DNA from: Bacteroidales bacterium UBA6397
Lineage (GTDB): Bacteria; Bacteroidota; Bacteroidia; Bacteroidales; UBA932
Length of the DNA stretch: 64,000 nucleotides
Direction: 5' to 3'
Assembly (NCBI GenBank): GCA_002439875.1
Contig: DJQB01000002.1
Coordinates: forward strand, 129,186-193,185
Part shown: positions 41,444 to 51,246 of the stretch, piece by piece
Position numbering within the stretch: position 1 is the stretch's first letter
Layout of the letters: each line of letters begins with the position of its first letter
Made by a program: the position numbers and the translations under genes
Notes under the pieces: model-generated
What the model saw: the letters and a program-made list of their open reading frames with translations, nothing else
Told to the model about the DNA's origin: nothing
The model's database searches: none

Positions 41444-44400
41444 TTAGTATGAAAGTACTTTTATCTGAATATTATCAAGATATAATCGATGCTGCGCCTT
41501 TCCCGGAGCGGTTTTATCATCCCTTGAGCCTCCGATCCCGATTCTGGAGCCAGGCTCGACATTATCAAGAGTAATGGTCACCCTCTTCCATTCTCGCTTC
41601 TCATGGATGTTGAATTTTTTCTCTTGTGAAACGGTCGCATTCTTTATGAAGTGAGATGCATCTACCTCACCTCCTGTAAGTACTTCAACTTTGGCGGTGA
41701 ATGGATCTGGTTCCGCTTCCGTGTAAGGCGAAATGTCGAAAGAAACTTCAAGTTTCGCATTCCCACTCAGGCATGAGAGTGGTGGGGTGACGATTGTCCC
41801 GGTAAGGCTGGAGGCACCGATTTTGAGACTTCCCGGCTGTACGCATACCACTCCAACCTTATTCGTCTCAACATTTTGCGCCCAAGAGTCCATCCTGGTT
41901 GACGGAATGTAATTCTTCAGAGTATTGAAAAGCCCCATATGGGTTCCTGGCTTACATCCGAATAGTTGTGCGTTCGTTGCTTCTGCGAATGGGTTCTCCC
42001 CCTCCAACTTATATATTGTGGCTGAGGAAGCACGCGTGTTTGAACTGTATCCAGCAGTTCCATATACGGTTTCATAGCCGTAGTAGAACTGGCTGAAGTC
42101 TTCATAAAGGATAATATCACCGGCAGATGCGCTGGTGGCAGGGATCTCCTTTATCTTGGATTTGCCGGTCGTGGCTTTCAACACACCTTTTATATTCTTG
42201 GTGACATCGGTGATCTGGATAAAGTAATCTTTATCGGAATCCAGACCGGATAAAGTGAAGGATGTTTGATAAGGGACCGGCCATGCGGAGGTTTTATAAT
42301 TGTACATGGTTTCCTGCTTGCCATCATTCCAACTATTAGCAATCTTGCCGCCAGTGATATTGAACTTGGTGACGGCCTTTGTCAAAGCCTCATCTTTGAA
42401 CACTTCTATTGTGTAGGAATCATCAATGTCCGCCAGTTTGTTCTCGAAGTTGTTCGCGGACCACTGGAATCCGATCTGAGACTCATTGGCAAAGACCAGT
42501 TTAGTCTTAATCTCGGCAACTGGCGCTGTCGTGGATATTGTTACGATGTTGGAGTACTCGGAAGAAGATTCACCGGCTATCGCCTTCACTCTGATGTCAT
42601 ATGAAGTGTCTGGCGTTAAATCTGCGATCTTGTACGATGTCTCTCCTGTCTCTTGGCTTGTCCATTCAGAAGCGGAGGTCTTTTTATATTCCACAACGTA
42701 GGACGCTGCGTCCTTGACAGGTTTCCAAGTTGCCGTGATAGACTTGTCAGCAGCCTCTGCAGTAACTACAGGAGCGTCAAGATGGACGCTTACTGAGCCG
42801 TACGAGATAACTTTGACAACAAGTTCGTCAAGGTACATTCTCTGTTGACTGCTTCCGGCGGAGCCGGTCTTCCTCACCGGACCGACAGCAATCCTTGAAG
42901 TTGCCGTGACGTTGTTCAATCTGACGCTGTAGGATTTCCACTCCTTTTTGTTTTCGAGTGTGAGTTCTTCAGATGAGGAACTGTTCACAGTCAAGACGTT
43001 CTGTGCGCCAATGGTTGAATTGCCAACATTCGTGACCTGAATGTCAAGAGGGTCGGGCGTCTTGTCACTTTCATAGTATGGACATGCCTTGAATGACACT
43101 TCCACAGTAGCAGTACCGCTCAAAGATGCGAGTTCAGGTGTGGCGATCTGGCAGGTGTATTTGCTTGCACCCAATTTCAGATGACCTGGACGCACGCACA
43201 TATAACTGTTTTTAGGACCTTCATTAATGACTCCCCATGTTGAAAGGCGGGTGCTTGGAATCGCACTGGCAAGGGTATTGAACAATCCCATTTCGGTCGA
43301 GGCCTTTACAAGATACAAATCAGACCCCTGTGGATTTTCACCGGAAGCAGGGACAAGAGCTGTGGCGCTGGCCCTGCCGTTAGAGGAATATCCGGGACCT
43401 TTGTAAATATAGTCGCCTCCCCATATGAATTCGGAAAAGTCTTCCGCAAGAATAACATCGCCTACGGATGCCGGAGTATTGGAAATCTGCACAACATTGA
43501 AAGCTGTGGTCTCACCCTCGACAGGCTCGCTTGTGAGTTTTGTCTGCATGTCTGTGACCTTGAACCAGTACTTGGTACCGCTCTTCAGACCAGAGAACAA
43601 GAATGCCGGCTGGAATGAAGCGTAGATTTCGGAACTTTCAGGAATCTCCCATGACACAACGAGTTTAGAGCAGGCTTGATCGGAATAAAGTTGAACATTA
43701 TAAGGTCTTCTGGCATCTTTTGCTATAGATGTAAATTCGCTTTCCGACCATTGGAAGATAAGTGTTGAAGATGTGGCGTAATGTAGTTTGGCTGTAGGAG
43801 CGACATCTTTAGGGATGACTGGACCTACTCCGACTTCAAATACTTTCGTGTCTGTCGTCTCGGCATAAACCCATTCGGAGCATACAATGCCCGAAGCCGC
43901 ATTGTATTCGGCTCTTGCCCGCACATTGTACTGATCTCCTGTTCTCAGTTCATCGATGACAATTGAACCCTCCCCTGGTGTCTGCTCTTTTTCTTTGGCG
44001 ACAGCGTCGGAGGTTGTGTTGATAAGTTGAAACCTGATCGTCGTTGCATTTTGTGAGCAAGCCTTGCTGTCATCATAGTTGAAAGCGAGTGCGGTTGCGG
44101 ATGCGGAGGACTCATTGTAAGAGATGCCTTCCACAGCAGGGCTGTTCTTGTCAATAAATCCGACTCCAATCTCAAAAGGAGCAGGTTCCTCATTATAAGT
44201 AAGGTAAACCCAGTCAGAGAATACGGATCTGGCGTAGTTCGCTCTTATTCTTACATAGTATCGGCTGGATTTTCCAAGACCGGTGAAAGTTGTGGCGTTT
44301 TTGACTTTTACCTTTTCGTCGCTGTAAACGATGGTATGAGAGACACCATTGTCGTAGTTGTCACCATTGTTGAGTTCTGTGGTGAGTTGGATGGTCGCGC

Positions 44401-44596
44401 TGGTCGCTCCGGCCTCAATCATACTGGCATCATCCCAGTAGACCGAAATGGATGTTTCTGATGAATTTTCCTCATCATAAGTGAATTCCTTCGGCGCCGG
44501 TTTGGATGAGTCAATGCCAAAGTGCTCTTCTTCTTCACATCCTATAAAAAGAGAAGAAGCCAAGGCTACGGCCGCGAGGGCTTTAATGGATTTCAT
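41444..44596 (-). CDS. 1050-residue fibronectin-III surface lipoprotein with a duplicated C-module
   Basis: This is a lipoprotein (Cys20, SLFIGC) followed directly by EEEE, which fits the acidic lipoprotein export signal that sends Bacteroidota lipoproteins to the cell surface. Four fibronectin-III-like units are visible: starting near 35, 140, 260 and 615 (WKPVKDAASYVVEYKKTSASEW, SDLTPDTSYDIRVKA type). A ~230-residue beta module occurs twice, about 385-605 and 825-1050: both begin IL-EDFS-F, share GYSSN-RAS, MGLFNTL, IPSTR, CV-PG-LK-GAS, EW-K--- and end LYLD-L/I-KV-SY. These look like carbohydrate-binding beta-sandwiches. It lies divergent from the GDPD-SusC-SusD group. Confidence 0.75.
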   Translation of the reverse strand: MKSIKALAAVALASSLFIGCEEEEHFGIDSSKPAPKEFTYDEENSSETSISVYWDDASMIEAGATSATIQLTTELNNGDNYDNGVSHTIVYSDEKVKVKNATTFTGLGKSSRYYVRIRANYARSVFSDWVYLTYNEEPAPFEIGVGFIDKNSPAVEGISYNESSASATALAFNYDDSKACSQNATTIRFQLINTTSDAVAKEKEQTPGEGSIVIDELRTGDQYNVRARAEYNAASGIVCSEWVYAETTDTKVFEVGVGPVIPKDVAPTAKLHYATSSTLIFQWSESEFTSIAKDARRPYNVQLYSDQACSKLVVSWEIPESSEIYASFQPAFLFSGLKSGTKYWFKVTDMQTKLTSEPVEGETTAFNVVQISNTPASVGDVILAEDFSEFIWGGDYIYKGPGYSSNGRASATALVPASGENPQGSDLYLVKASTEMGLFNTLASAIPSTRLSTWGVINEGPKNSYMCVRPGHLKLGASKYTCQIATPELASLSGTATVEVSFKACPYYESDKTPDPLDIQVTNVGNSTIGAQNVLTVNSSSSEELTLENKKEWKSYSVRLNNVTATSRIAVGPVRKTGSAGSSQQRMYLDELVVKVISYGSVSVHLDAPVVTAEAADKSITATWKPVKDAASYVVEYKKTSASEWTSQETGETSYKIADLTPDTSYDIRVKAIAGESSSEYSNIVTISTTAPVAEIKTKLVFANESQIGFQWSANNFENKLADIDDSYTIEVFKDEALTKAVTKFNITGGKIANSWNDGKQETMYNYKTSAWPVPYQTSFTLSGLDSDKDYFIQITDVTKNIKGVLKATTGKSKIKEIPATSASAGDIILYEDFSQFYYGYETVYGTAGYSSNTRASSATIYKLEGENPFAEATNAQLFGCKPGTHMGLFNTLKNYIPSTRMDSWAQNVETNKVGVVCVQPGSLKIGASSLTGTIVTPPLSCLSGNAKLEVSFDISPYTEAEPDPFTAKVEVLTGGEVDASHFIKNATVSQEKKFNIHEKREWKRVTITLDNVEPGSRIGIGGSRDDKTAPGKAQHRLYLDNIQIKVLSY

Positions 44597-44731
44597 ATTT
44601 TTCTTTAGTGATTGTTAGTTGAAAACTGTAAATACTAAAATATTAAGGCTATGCTTCTTAAGCACCCTTAACAACCATCGGATGATGTAAGATGTCACTC
44701 GAAAGTGAACTTTATTTTCAGTTTGCCAAGA

Positions 44732-44762
44732 CAAAAATATTCAAGTTAAATGAGAAATGCAA
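44732..44762 (-). promoter_or_regulatory. Promoter of the Fn3 lipoprotein gene
   Basis: On the minus strand TTG (44762-44760) and TATTTTTG (44739-44732) are 20 bp apart. The leader to the ATG at 44596 would be about 130 nt. The rest of the 296-bp gap to the GDPD gene holds only the opposing -7 element. Confidence 0.6.
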
Positions 44763-44782
44763 GGTTATTGCCGATTTTTTTG

Positions 44783-44790
44783 TACTTTTG
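44783..44790 (+). promoter_or_regulatory. -7 element of the GDPD gene
   Basis: TACTTTTG fits TAnnTTTG. The start would be near 44797, with a leader of about 95 nt. The -33 element is unclear. Confidence 0.45.
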
Positions 44791-44892
44791 CAAATGTTTT
44801 CAAACGTTTTTAGGCGTAAGCCTGAATTTCTCGGTCCAGGTTTATCTATATTATAAAAGGGTATATACGAGCTTGAATATTTGTGTCAAATT

Positions 44893-45720
44893 ATGAGAAA
44901 AGAATTAAGGATTTTATTTGTTATTGTGCTGTCCGTATGGGTGATAGACTTGTCTGCGCAGTCTCAGACAGTACAGTTTTTCGCACACCGTGCCAGCCGC
45001 TTCGAGTATGACGAGAACACTCTTCCCGCTTTCAAGGCTTGCTACGAAAATGGAATAAGGGGCTTTGAAACGGACATCCGTATGAGCAAAGACGGACTGC
45101 TTGTCGTTAACCATGACGAGACCTTTGCCAGACTGACTTCATGCACAGGTGCGGTCGAGTCGATGACCTCAGATGAAATCCGCAAGTTAACTACTTTTCA
45201 AGGCAACAAAATTCTATTCCTTGATGAGTTGGTTGAATACCTTTCTGATAAGGACGGTCTCTACGTCGAGTTTGAAATGAAAACAAGCCCTGCGTCAAGT
45301 TATCCGGAAGCTCGTCTCCGCGAGTATTGCGATAAGCTTTACAAGGCTGTAATGGCGAAAAAACCGGAGCATTCCACTTACTTGTTCACTTCCAGCAGCA
45401 AGGATGCGCTGAATATGATGAGGAGACTTCATCCAGACGCGGACATGCTCATGATCTTCAGCAAGCCTGTATGCGATGAGACCATCCAGATGGCTGAGGC
45501 GATGGGAATCAAGCGGATAGGCTGCAATATGAACGGAACCACGCGTTCGATGGTGAAGAAAGCGAAGGAAGCGGGTTTGGCCGTTTCCCTTTGGCCTTCG
45601 AGGACTCCGGAGGATATTATGCTGGGCGTGTATCTCGGAGCGGAATATCTCTGTTGCGACAGAGCCATCGAGGTGAAGAAATTTTTGGACGAAAAGGCTT
45701 CTTTTGTAAAGTACAAATAA
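44893..45720 (+). CDS. Secreted glycerophosphodiester phosphodiesterase
   Basis: It cleaves glycerophosphodiesters to glycerol-3-phosphate and an alcohol. The protein has 275 residues from the ATG at 44893; the upstream TTG is rejected because the signal peptide (RILFVIVLSVWVIDLSAQ) starts right after this ATG. GDPD active-site residues are present: HR (32-33), EN near 41, FETDIR (Glu59, Asp61) and NHDE (His74), then YVEFEMK (Glu ligand) and SLWPSRTPED. It is probably periplasmic. It lies upstream of SusC in the same direction, separated by a hairpin terminator. Confidence 0.92.
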   Translation: MRKELRILFVIVLSVWVIDLSAQSQTVQFFAHRASRFEYDENTLPAFKACYENGIRGFETDIRMSKDGLLVVNHDETFARLTSCTGAVESMTSDEIRKLTTFQGNKILFLDELVEYLSDKDGLYVEFEMKTSPASSYPEARLREYCDKLYKAVMAKKPEHSTYLFTSSSKDALNMMRRLHPDADMLMIFSKPVCDETIQMAEAMGIKRIGCNMNGTTRSMVKKAKEAGLAVSLWPSRTPEDIMLGVYLGAEYLCCDRAIEVKKFLDEKASFVKYK

Positions 45721-45721
45721 T

Positions 45722-45748
45722 TTTTGCTAAAGTCGCACTTTAGCAAAA
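45722..45748. terminator. Terminator after the GDPD gene
   Basis: TTTTGCTAAAGT (45722-45733) pairs perfectly with ACTTTAGCAAAA (45737-45748) across a CGC loop, directly after the stop codon. It separates GDPD from the SusC operon, though some readthrough is possible. The next 180 bp up to the SusC ATG are AT-rich with a small hairpin GAACC-GGTTC at ~45880 and no clean promoter. Confidence 0.7.
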
Positions 45749-45928
45749 TCATTGACAGTTTTAGTAGTACAATAATATTCATTATTAATTATAATCATTG
45801 ATGCGAGAATAAAAGAACCACAATTACCTTGTAGACCATTGGAAATATTACCTAAGATTTAGTTTGCCACAGAATCGTGAACCCTTTTCGGTTCAGGTAA
45901 TTTTTTATTGAAATTTTTGATTGTTAAA

Positions 45929-48900
45929 ATGAATCACATAATAACTAGTCCTTCTCCGAAAATAGAGAAAGGTAGACAATTATTATTGCTTACGAGAGGT
46001 TTGATGACGACCGTTATGGCGATTCTTTTGTTTCTGGTGCCATCTGAAGTGTTCGCTCAGAAACTCACCGTGTCAGGTTTTGTCAAAGAAGCCGCAACTA
46101 ATGAGCCTGTCCCTGGGGCGGTCGTAATAGTCAAGGGTACATCCGTTGGCACATCAACTGATGCGAATGGTGCATACACCATCAAGGCGGACGCCAACGC
46201 TGTCCTTGTCTGCCAGCTTTTCGGTTATAAGACTGTTGAAGTCAATATAGGAAAGAGAACAAACGTGGACATGCTTCTCCAGGAAGACACCCAGATGCTT
46301 GACGCGACTGTTGTGGTCGGTTACGGTACTCTCAAGAAGACCCAGCTTGTGGGAGCCGTCGAGAACTTGTCAGGAGAGGAACTTGAAGGCAGAACCAATT
46401 CCAACGTGACGAGGTCTCTTCAGGGACAGATTCCGGGATTGAACATTATTCAGTCTGACGGTAAGCCGACTCATCAGGGATCAATTACCATCCGTGGCAA
46501 CGGTACTTCATACCAGTCCAGACAGAAGGTTGGTGGCAAAGCCGCCAACCAGAGTCATTCTATAGGCCAGGGCAGCAGCGCCCTTGTTCTCATTGACGGA
46601 GTCGAAGGAGACCTCACCACCGTGAACCCTGAGGACATCGAGACTGTCGCTGTCCTTAAGGACGCGGCTTCCGCTGCGGTTTACGGTGCCAGAGGCGCTT
46701 TCGGTGTCATCCTCGTGACAACGAAGACACCGAAAACCGACAAGATTTCCGTTAACTACAGCGGTTCTGTCTCACTGAACAGAAGAAACATCATGTGGGA
46801 GGACGAGCTTGTTACTGATGGTCTTCAGTGGCTCGACACCTTTGTTGAATTCTTCAGGAACGACAAGCGTACTCCGACATCCGCCGGTTCTTTGCCAGGA
46901 AACGTCAATAACAGGGCCAACACCTATTCAGAGGCTTATCATGAGGAGTTCCGTCGTCGTAAGACAGATCCTACCTACGAGAATTACGGTAAGATCTATG
47001 GTGACGGAAAGGATGTCGGCTTTGGGAGCAACTATGCTTACTATGGAAGCACCAACTGGATTGACATGTTCTACAAGGACATGAACATGACACAGAACCA
47101 TAACCTCAGCATCAATGGCGCGTCAGATAGGGTAAGTTATGCCATCAGCGGGCGTTACTATGGACAGGACGGTATCTATAAACTGGGTAATGAGGATTTC
47201 AACCAGTTCAACCTTCGCGCCAAAGGATCCATAAAGATTACTGATTGGTTGAAGTTGACCAATAACACCTCTGTGTTCAAGCGCAAGTACCACCAGCCGA
47301 TGGTGTCCGGAGGCTCACAGCCTCTCCTCCGCCAGTTCGAGCATAGGGGGCAACCTATCTATCCTGCTTTCAATGAGGATGGCACTCTTACATTCTACGG
47401 TGCTTCTTGTATGTACGGCGCGTTCGAGGACGGAAACACGTATCAGGAGAATAACAAACTTGATGTGATCACATCGACAACTCTTGATTTCGAACCGATC
47501 AGGAATGTCCTGAAATTTACTGGAGATTTCACTTACAAGGCCATCCGTTCCACTCAGGAAAGAGTCTCCTGCATACAAAGCGGTTATAGCGCTCCGGGTG
47601 CTTTGGAAAACTACAACAGTTCCTCATATAAGTCAGCATGGCGCTATAACACAGATTACGTCTCCTCGAATATCGTCGGAACATACACCCCGAATCTTGG
47701 AGACAACCATGATTTGAACATCGTTGCGGGATGGAATCTTGAGAAGACAAACTATCGCCGTCTTTATCTTACCAGAAAAGATCTTCTGTACCCGTCCATT
47801 CCTTCATTCGAGCTTATGGCTTCTGATGAGTTTGGTGTCGAGGATGCCGGCTACAACAAGAGTATGGTGGGCTTCTTCGGACGTGTCAACTACACGCTTC
47901 TTAACAGATACATTATTGAGGTTGCGGCGCGTTATGATGGTTCATCTTTGTTCCCTTCATATTCACAGTGGGGCTTCTTCCCTTCCGCGTCCGTTGGTTG
48001 GAGACTGTCGGAGGAACCTTGGATGGAATGGTCCAAGTCGTGGATGAACAATTTAAAACTCCGCGCTAATGTAGGCTCGCTCGGTAATGCTACCATTAAT
48101 CCGTACTCTTTCCTCGAACTGATGGGAGTGGCTAAATCTTCTGCCATCATAAACGGACAGAAGGTTCCTTATACGGTAGCAGCATCGATTATTCCTGACA
48201 ACCTTACCTGGGAGACCGTGACCACATATGACGTGGGACTCGATGCTGATTTCCTTAAGAGCCGCCTTTCCGTTTCTGCTGACTACTATGTCCGCGATGT
48301 CAATGACATGTTCATTCAGGGTCCGGATCTTCCTGAGGTGCTTGGTGATTCCACACCTAAAGGTAACTACGGCGCTATCCAGACAAAGGGTTGGGAAGCC
48401 ACGATCGGCTGGAGAGACTCGTTCAAGCTCGCTGGAAAGGACTTCAACTATAACATAAAGGCCAGCGTATGGGATTCACGCACTTGGGTGAAGAAGTACT
48501 ACAACATTAATGGTGACATCCTCAACTACTATGAGGGCAAGGAACTTGGCGAGATCTGGGGCTTCAGGACAGACGGGTACTTCCTCAGCAATGAGGAGGC
48601 CAACAACTGGGCGACCGATAAATTCCACAAGAACGGATCCAACTTCAGGGCGTATGCCGGAGACCTTAAATTCATCGACATCAACGGTGACGGAAAGATT
48701 GACTACGGCAAAGGTACTCTTGACGATCACGGCGATCTAGAGCGCATCGGCAACCAGAGTCCTCGCTATTATTTCGGCGTCAACCTTGGCGCTAGCTGGA
48801 ACGGAATCGGCATCAGTGTCTTCCTGCAGGGCGTAGGAAAGCGCGATTGGTATCCAAGCTGTGAGTCCGGCTTCTTCTGGGGAATGTACAACCGCCCTTA

Positions 48901-49351
48901 TGGGTATCTTCCTAAGATCCATACCGAAGATGTTGTGCAGGTTGATTACTCTACCTCCAACTGGGTGGTCACCAACGCTGACAGCAAGCCTTACTTCACT
49001 CGTCAGGTGGCATACGCAGCGAACAGAAATGACGGCCCTCTTACATTTGAGAATGACTATTATATGCAGAACGCCGCTTATGTAAGACTTAAGAACCTCA
49101 CTGTTGACTACACTTTCCCTAGCAAATTGACAAGGAAGTTCAATGTGGAGAAGCTAAAGATCTACTTCTCCGGCGAGAACCTGCTGACATTCTCTCCGAT
49201 TTACAAGCACACAAAGATGTTTGACCCAGAGACCCTTGGCTTCGGCGATTCAGACTTCGGCAGCAATATTGGAGGTCTTGGCGGTGTTGGACAGGGATAT
49301 ACTTATCCTATGCTCAAGACATACACCTTCGGTCTGAACATTACTTTCTAA
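45929..49351 (+). CDS. SusC/RagA-family TonB-linked outer-membrane transporter
   Basis: This is a 22-strand TonB-dependent porin of 1140 residues from the ATG at 45929; a TTG 7 codons earlier is less likely. The signal ends at VPSEVFAQ. A carboxypeptidase-regulatory-like domain follows (LTVSGFVKEAATNEPVPGAVV...GTSTDANGAYTI), then the TonB-box region DATVVVGYGTLKKTQLVG and the plug (SLQGQIPGLNI, RGNGTS, LVLIDGVEGDLTTVNPEDIETVAVLKDAASAAVYGARG). The barrel ends YTFGLNITF with the C-terminal Phe. It forms a pedal-bin complex with the SusD 22 bp downstream. The phosphoesterases on both sides suggest a phosphate-bearing ligand. Confidence 0.96.
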   Translation: MNHIITSPSPKIEKGRQLLLLTRGLMTTVMAILLFLVPSEVFAQKLTVSGFVKEAATNEPVPGAVVIVKGTSVGTSTDANGAYTIKADANAVLVCQLFGYKTVEVNIGKRTNVDMLLQEDTQMLDATVVVGYGTLKKTQLVGAVENLSGEELEGRTNSNVTRSLQGQIPGLNIIQSDGKPTHQGSITIRGNGTSYQSRQKVGGKAANQSHSIGQGSSALVLIDGVEGDLTTVNPEDIETVAVLKDAASAAVYGARGAFGVILVTTKTPKTDKISVNYSGSVSLNRRNIMWEDELVTDGLQWLDTFVEFFRNDKRTPTSAGSLPGNVNNRANTYSEAYHEEFRRRKTDPTYENYGKIYGDGKDVGFGSNYAYYGSTNWIDMFYKDMNMTQNHNLSINGASDRVSYAISGRYYGQDGIYKLGNEDFNQFNLRAKGSIKITDWLKLTNNTSVFKRKYHQPMVSGGSQPLLRQFEHRGQPIYPAFNEDGTLTFYGASCMYGAFEDGNTYQENNKLDVITSTTLDFEPIRNVLKFTGDFTYKAIRSTQERVSCIQSGYSAPGALENYNSSSYKSAWRYNTDYVSSNIVGTYTPNLGDNHDLNIVAGWNLEKTNYRRLYLTRKDLLYPSIPSFELMASDEFGVEDAGYNKSMVGFFGRVNYTLLNRYIIEVAARYDGSSLFPSYSQWGFFPSASVGWRLSEEPWMEWSKSWMNNLKLRANVGSLGNATINPYSFLELMGVAKSSAIINGQKVPYTVAASIIPDNLTWETVTTYDVGLDADFLKSRLSVSADYYVRDVNDMFIQGPDLPEVLGDSTPKGNYGAIQTKGWEATIGWRDSFKLAGKDFNYNIKASVWDSRTWVKKYYNINGDILNYYEGKELGEIWGFRTDGYFLSNEEANNWATDKFHKNGSNFRAYAGDLKFIDINGDGKIDYGKGTLDDHGDLERIGNQSPRYYFGVNLGASWNGIGISVFLQGVGKRDWYPSCESGFFWGMYNRPYGYLPKIHTEDVVQVDYSTSNWVVTNADSKPYFTRQVAYAANRNDGPLTFENDYYMQNAAYVRLKNLTVDYTFPSKLTRKFNVEKLKIYFSGENLLTFSPIYKHTKMFDPETLGFGDSDFGSNIGGLGGVGQGYTYPMLKTYTFGLNITF

Positions 49352-49372
49352 TTTGAAGGAATATAAACTCTA

Positions 49373-51229
49373 ATGAAATTTAATATGAAATCAAGTATAG
49401 CAGTTAAATTACTTTTGGGAGCCGCATCTGTTCTTGCGTTGTCTTCATGCAAGGATTTTCTTACGGCAGATCCGGTAAATAAAATCTCAGCGGAGAATTT
49501 CTTCAGGACTGAAAGTGATTTGGAGATTTATTCCAATGGACTCATCAACTCTTATCGCCCAAGCGGAGAGACTATCGGCAAAGGCGATAATTATACGGAT
49601 CTCATCTGCACCCAGACATCTACAGATTTTTATCGTCCTGGCATATGGAACTCTGTCAAGCAGAGTGGCTGGTCTGTCGGAGACTGGAAAGGCATCCGCA
49701 GGGCCAACAAGATGATCGAGGGTATTGAAAAGAACAGGAGTCTCTTTAAGGATGAGGTCGCCAATCATTATCTTGGTGTCGCTCGCTTCTGGAGAGCCTA
49801 CTTCTACTTCTCTAAAGTGAAGACTTTCAGCAATGTGCCGTGGATTGATCATGTTGTCGGTGTTGACGATCCTATCCTTACCGCCGGTAGGGATGACCGT
49901 GAACTTGTGATGCACAATGTGTTGGAGGATTTGAAATTCGCAAGCGAGAACATGTCCGCCGATTTGAAGACTTACAGTGGCGTGATCAACAAATATGTCG
50001 CATTGGCGTTTATGTCAAGAGTTTGCCTGTATGAAGGCTCCTTCCGCAAGTACCACACGGTAAACCCGGCGACAAACAACGCATGGTCAGGACAGTATGA
50101 GTCTTCCGGGGATTTCTTCAACGCCGCCGCCACCGCAGCCAAGTCGGTGATAGATTCCAAGGAGTTCTCTCTTATAACAGGATCTCCTGTTTCGGTCGCT
50201 GACGGCAAGGAGGTGGCTTCTTTGTATGACAACATTTGGAGGAACACTGATTTCGGGAAATCCGGCGAGTCAATCTGGACCGTGGAATATGAAGGTGGTG
50301 ACCTTAACGTGTATAACGAACTTACTTGGGTTGTGAACTCAAGTACATACGACCAGAAGGCTGCTCCTACCAAGAATCTTGTGCGTATGTTCCTTAACCT
50401 TGACGGAACACCGGCGAAGCCAGATGTGTCTGTGACGAAGGAGTTTGACAATAAGGATTGGCGTCTTTTCAACACTGTTCACGGCCCTGGACACTTGTAC
50501 ACGACGTTGGCAGGAGAATCCGTTCTGAAGAAACTGAACTTTACCTATACATTCAGCGGGTATCAGTTCAGGAAGTGGAGTCAGGAAAAAGAGGAAAATT
50601 ATTCCAAAGGAAGGAATGATAATGATATTCCTATCCTGCGTTATGCGGAGGTTCTTTTGAACTATGCCGAGGCCAAGGCTGAGCTCGGCCAGATTGATGA
50701 GACTATCTGGAATGAGACTGTCGGTGAGCTTCGCAAGCGAGCAGGCGTCAAGAATATTTATCCTGCGTCCGCCGGTTATGTCGAGGATGCTTGGCTGAAA
50801 TCATACTATGGTGATCCTACTCTCTCAAACACCATGCTTGAGATCAGAAGAGAAAGGGTCACGGAGTTGATCTGTGAGAACCTTCGCTCATCGGATCTTA
50901 GCCGTTGGGCATGCCAAGACCTTATTGTTGACCGCGGAACTGACAACACTGGTTGGATGGGCATTTATGTGACTGCCGATGAGTATAAAAACGGCGTCCA
51001 GTTCAATGGTGAAACTTATAATTTCAATGCATCCAAAGTCTCTCAATTTGCTTATAAAACCGGTACGTCAACGGCGGACCAGAACTTGACTCTTTCTGAG
51101 GGCGACCATGGTTATCTTATCTACAATTACAAGCTTGAGTGGAATGACAGGGATTATGTCCGTCCTATTCCATCGACAGCCTTGACAAAGAATCCAAATC
51201 TCGGTCAGAATTACGGTTGGGAAGATTAA
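49373..51229 (+). CDS. SusD/RagB-family surface glycan-binding lipoprotein
   Basis: This is a lipoprotein of 618 residues (Cys26, LALSSCKDFL) that acts as the lid of the SusC transporter. TPR-helical SusD pattern: FLTADPVNKISAENFFRTESDLEIY at the start, KGIRRANKMIEGIEK, FWRAYFYFSKVKTFSNVPWID, LRYAEVLLNYAEAKAELGQ and RREREL-like IRRERVTELICENLR, ending RPIPSTALTKNPNLGQNYGW. The pairing with SusC is immediate. Specificity cannot be told from sequence. The phosphoesterase ATG lies 17 bp after its stop codon, in the same operon. Confidence 0.95.
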   Translation: MKFNMKSSIAVKLLLGAASVLALSSCKDFLTADPVNKISAENFFRTESDLEIYSNGLINSYRPSGETIGKGDNYTDLICTQTSTDFYRPGIWNSVKQSGWSVGDWKGIRRANKMIEGIEKNRSLFKDEVANHYLGVARFWRAYFYFSKVKTFSNVPWIDHVVGVDDPILTAGRDDRELVMHNVLEDLKFASENMSADLKTYSGVINKYVALAFMSRVCLYEGSFRKYHTVNPATNNAWSGQYESSGDFFNAAATAAKSVIDSKEFSLITGSPVSVADGKEVASLYDNIWRNTDFGKSGESIWTVEYEGGDLNVYNELTWVVNSSTYDQKAAPTKNLVRMFLNLDGTPAKPDVSVTKEFDNKDWRLFNTVHGPGHLYTTLAGESVLKKLNFTYTFSGYQFRKWSQEKEENYSKGRNDNDIPILRYAEVLLNYAEAKAELGQIDETIWNETVGELRKRAGVKNIYPASAGYVEDAWLKSYYGDPTLSNTMLEIRRERVTELICENLRSSDLSRWACQDLIVDRGTDNTGWMGIYVTADEYKNGVQFNGETYNFNASKVSQFAYKTGTSTADQNLTLSEGDHGYLIYNYKLEWNDRDYVRPIPSTALTKNPNLGQNYGWED

Positions 51230-51246
51230 ATCTTAAGCTATTATAT

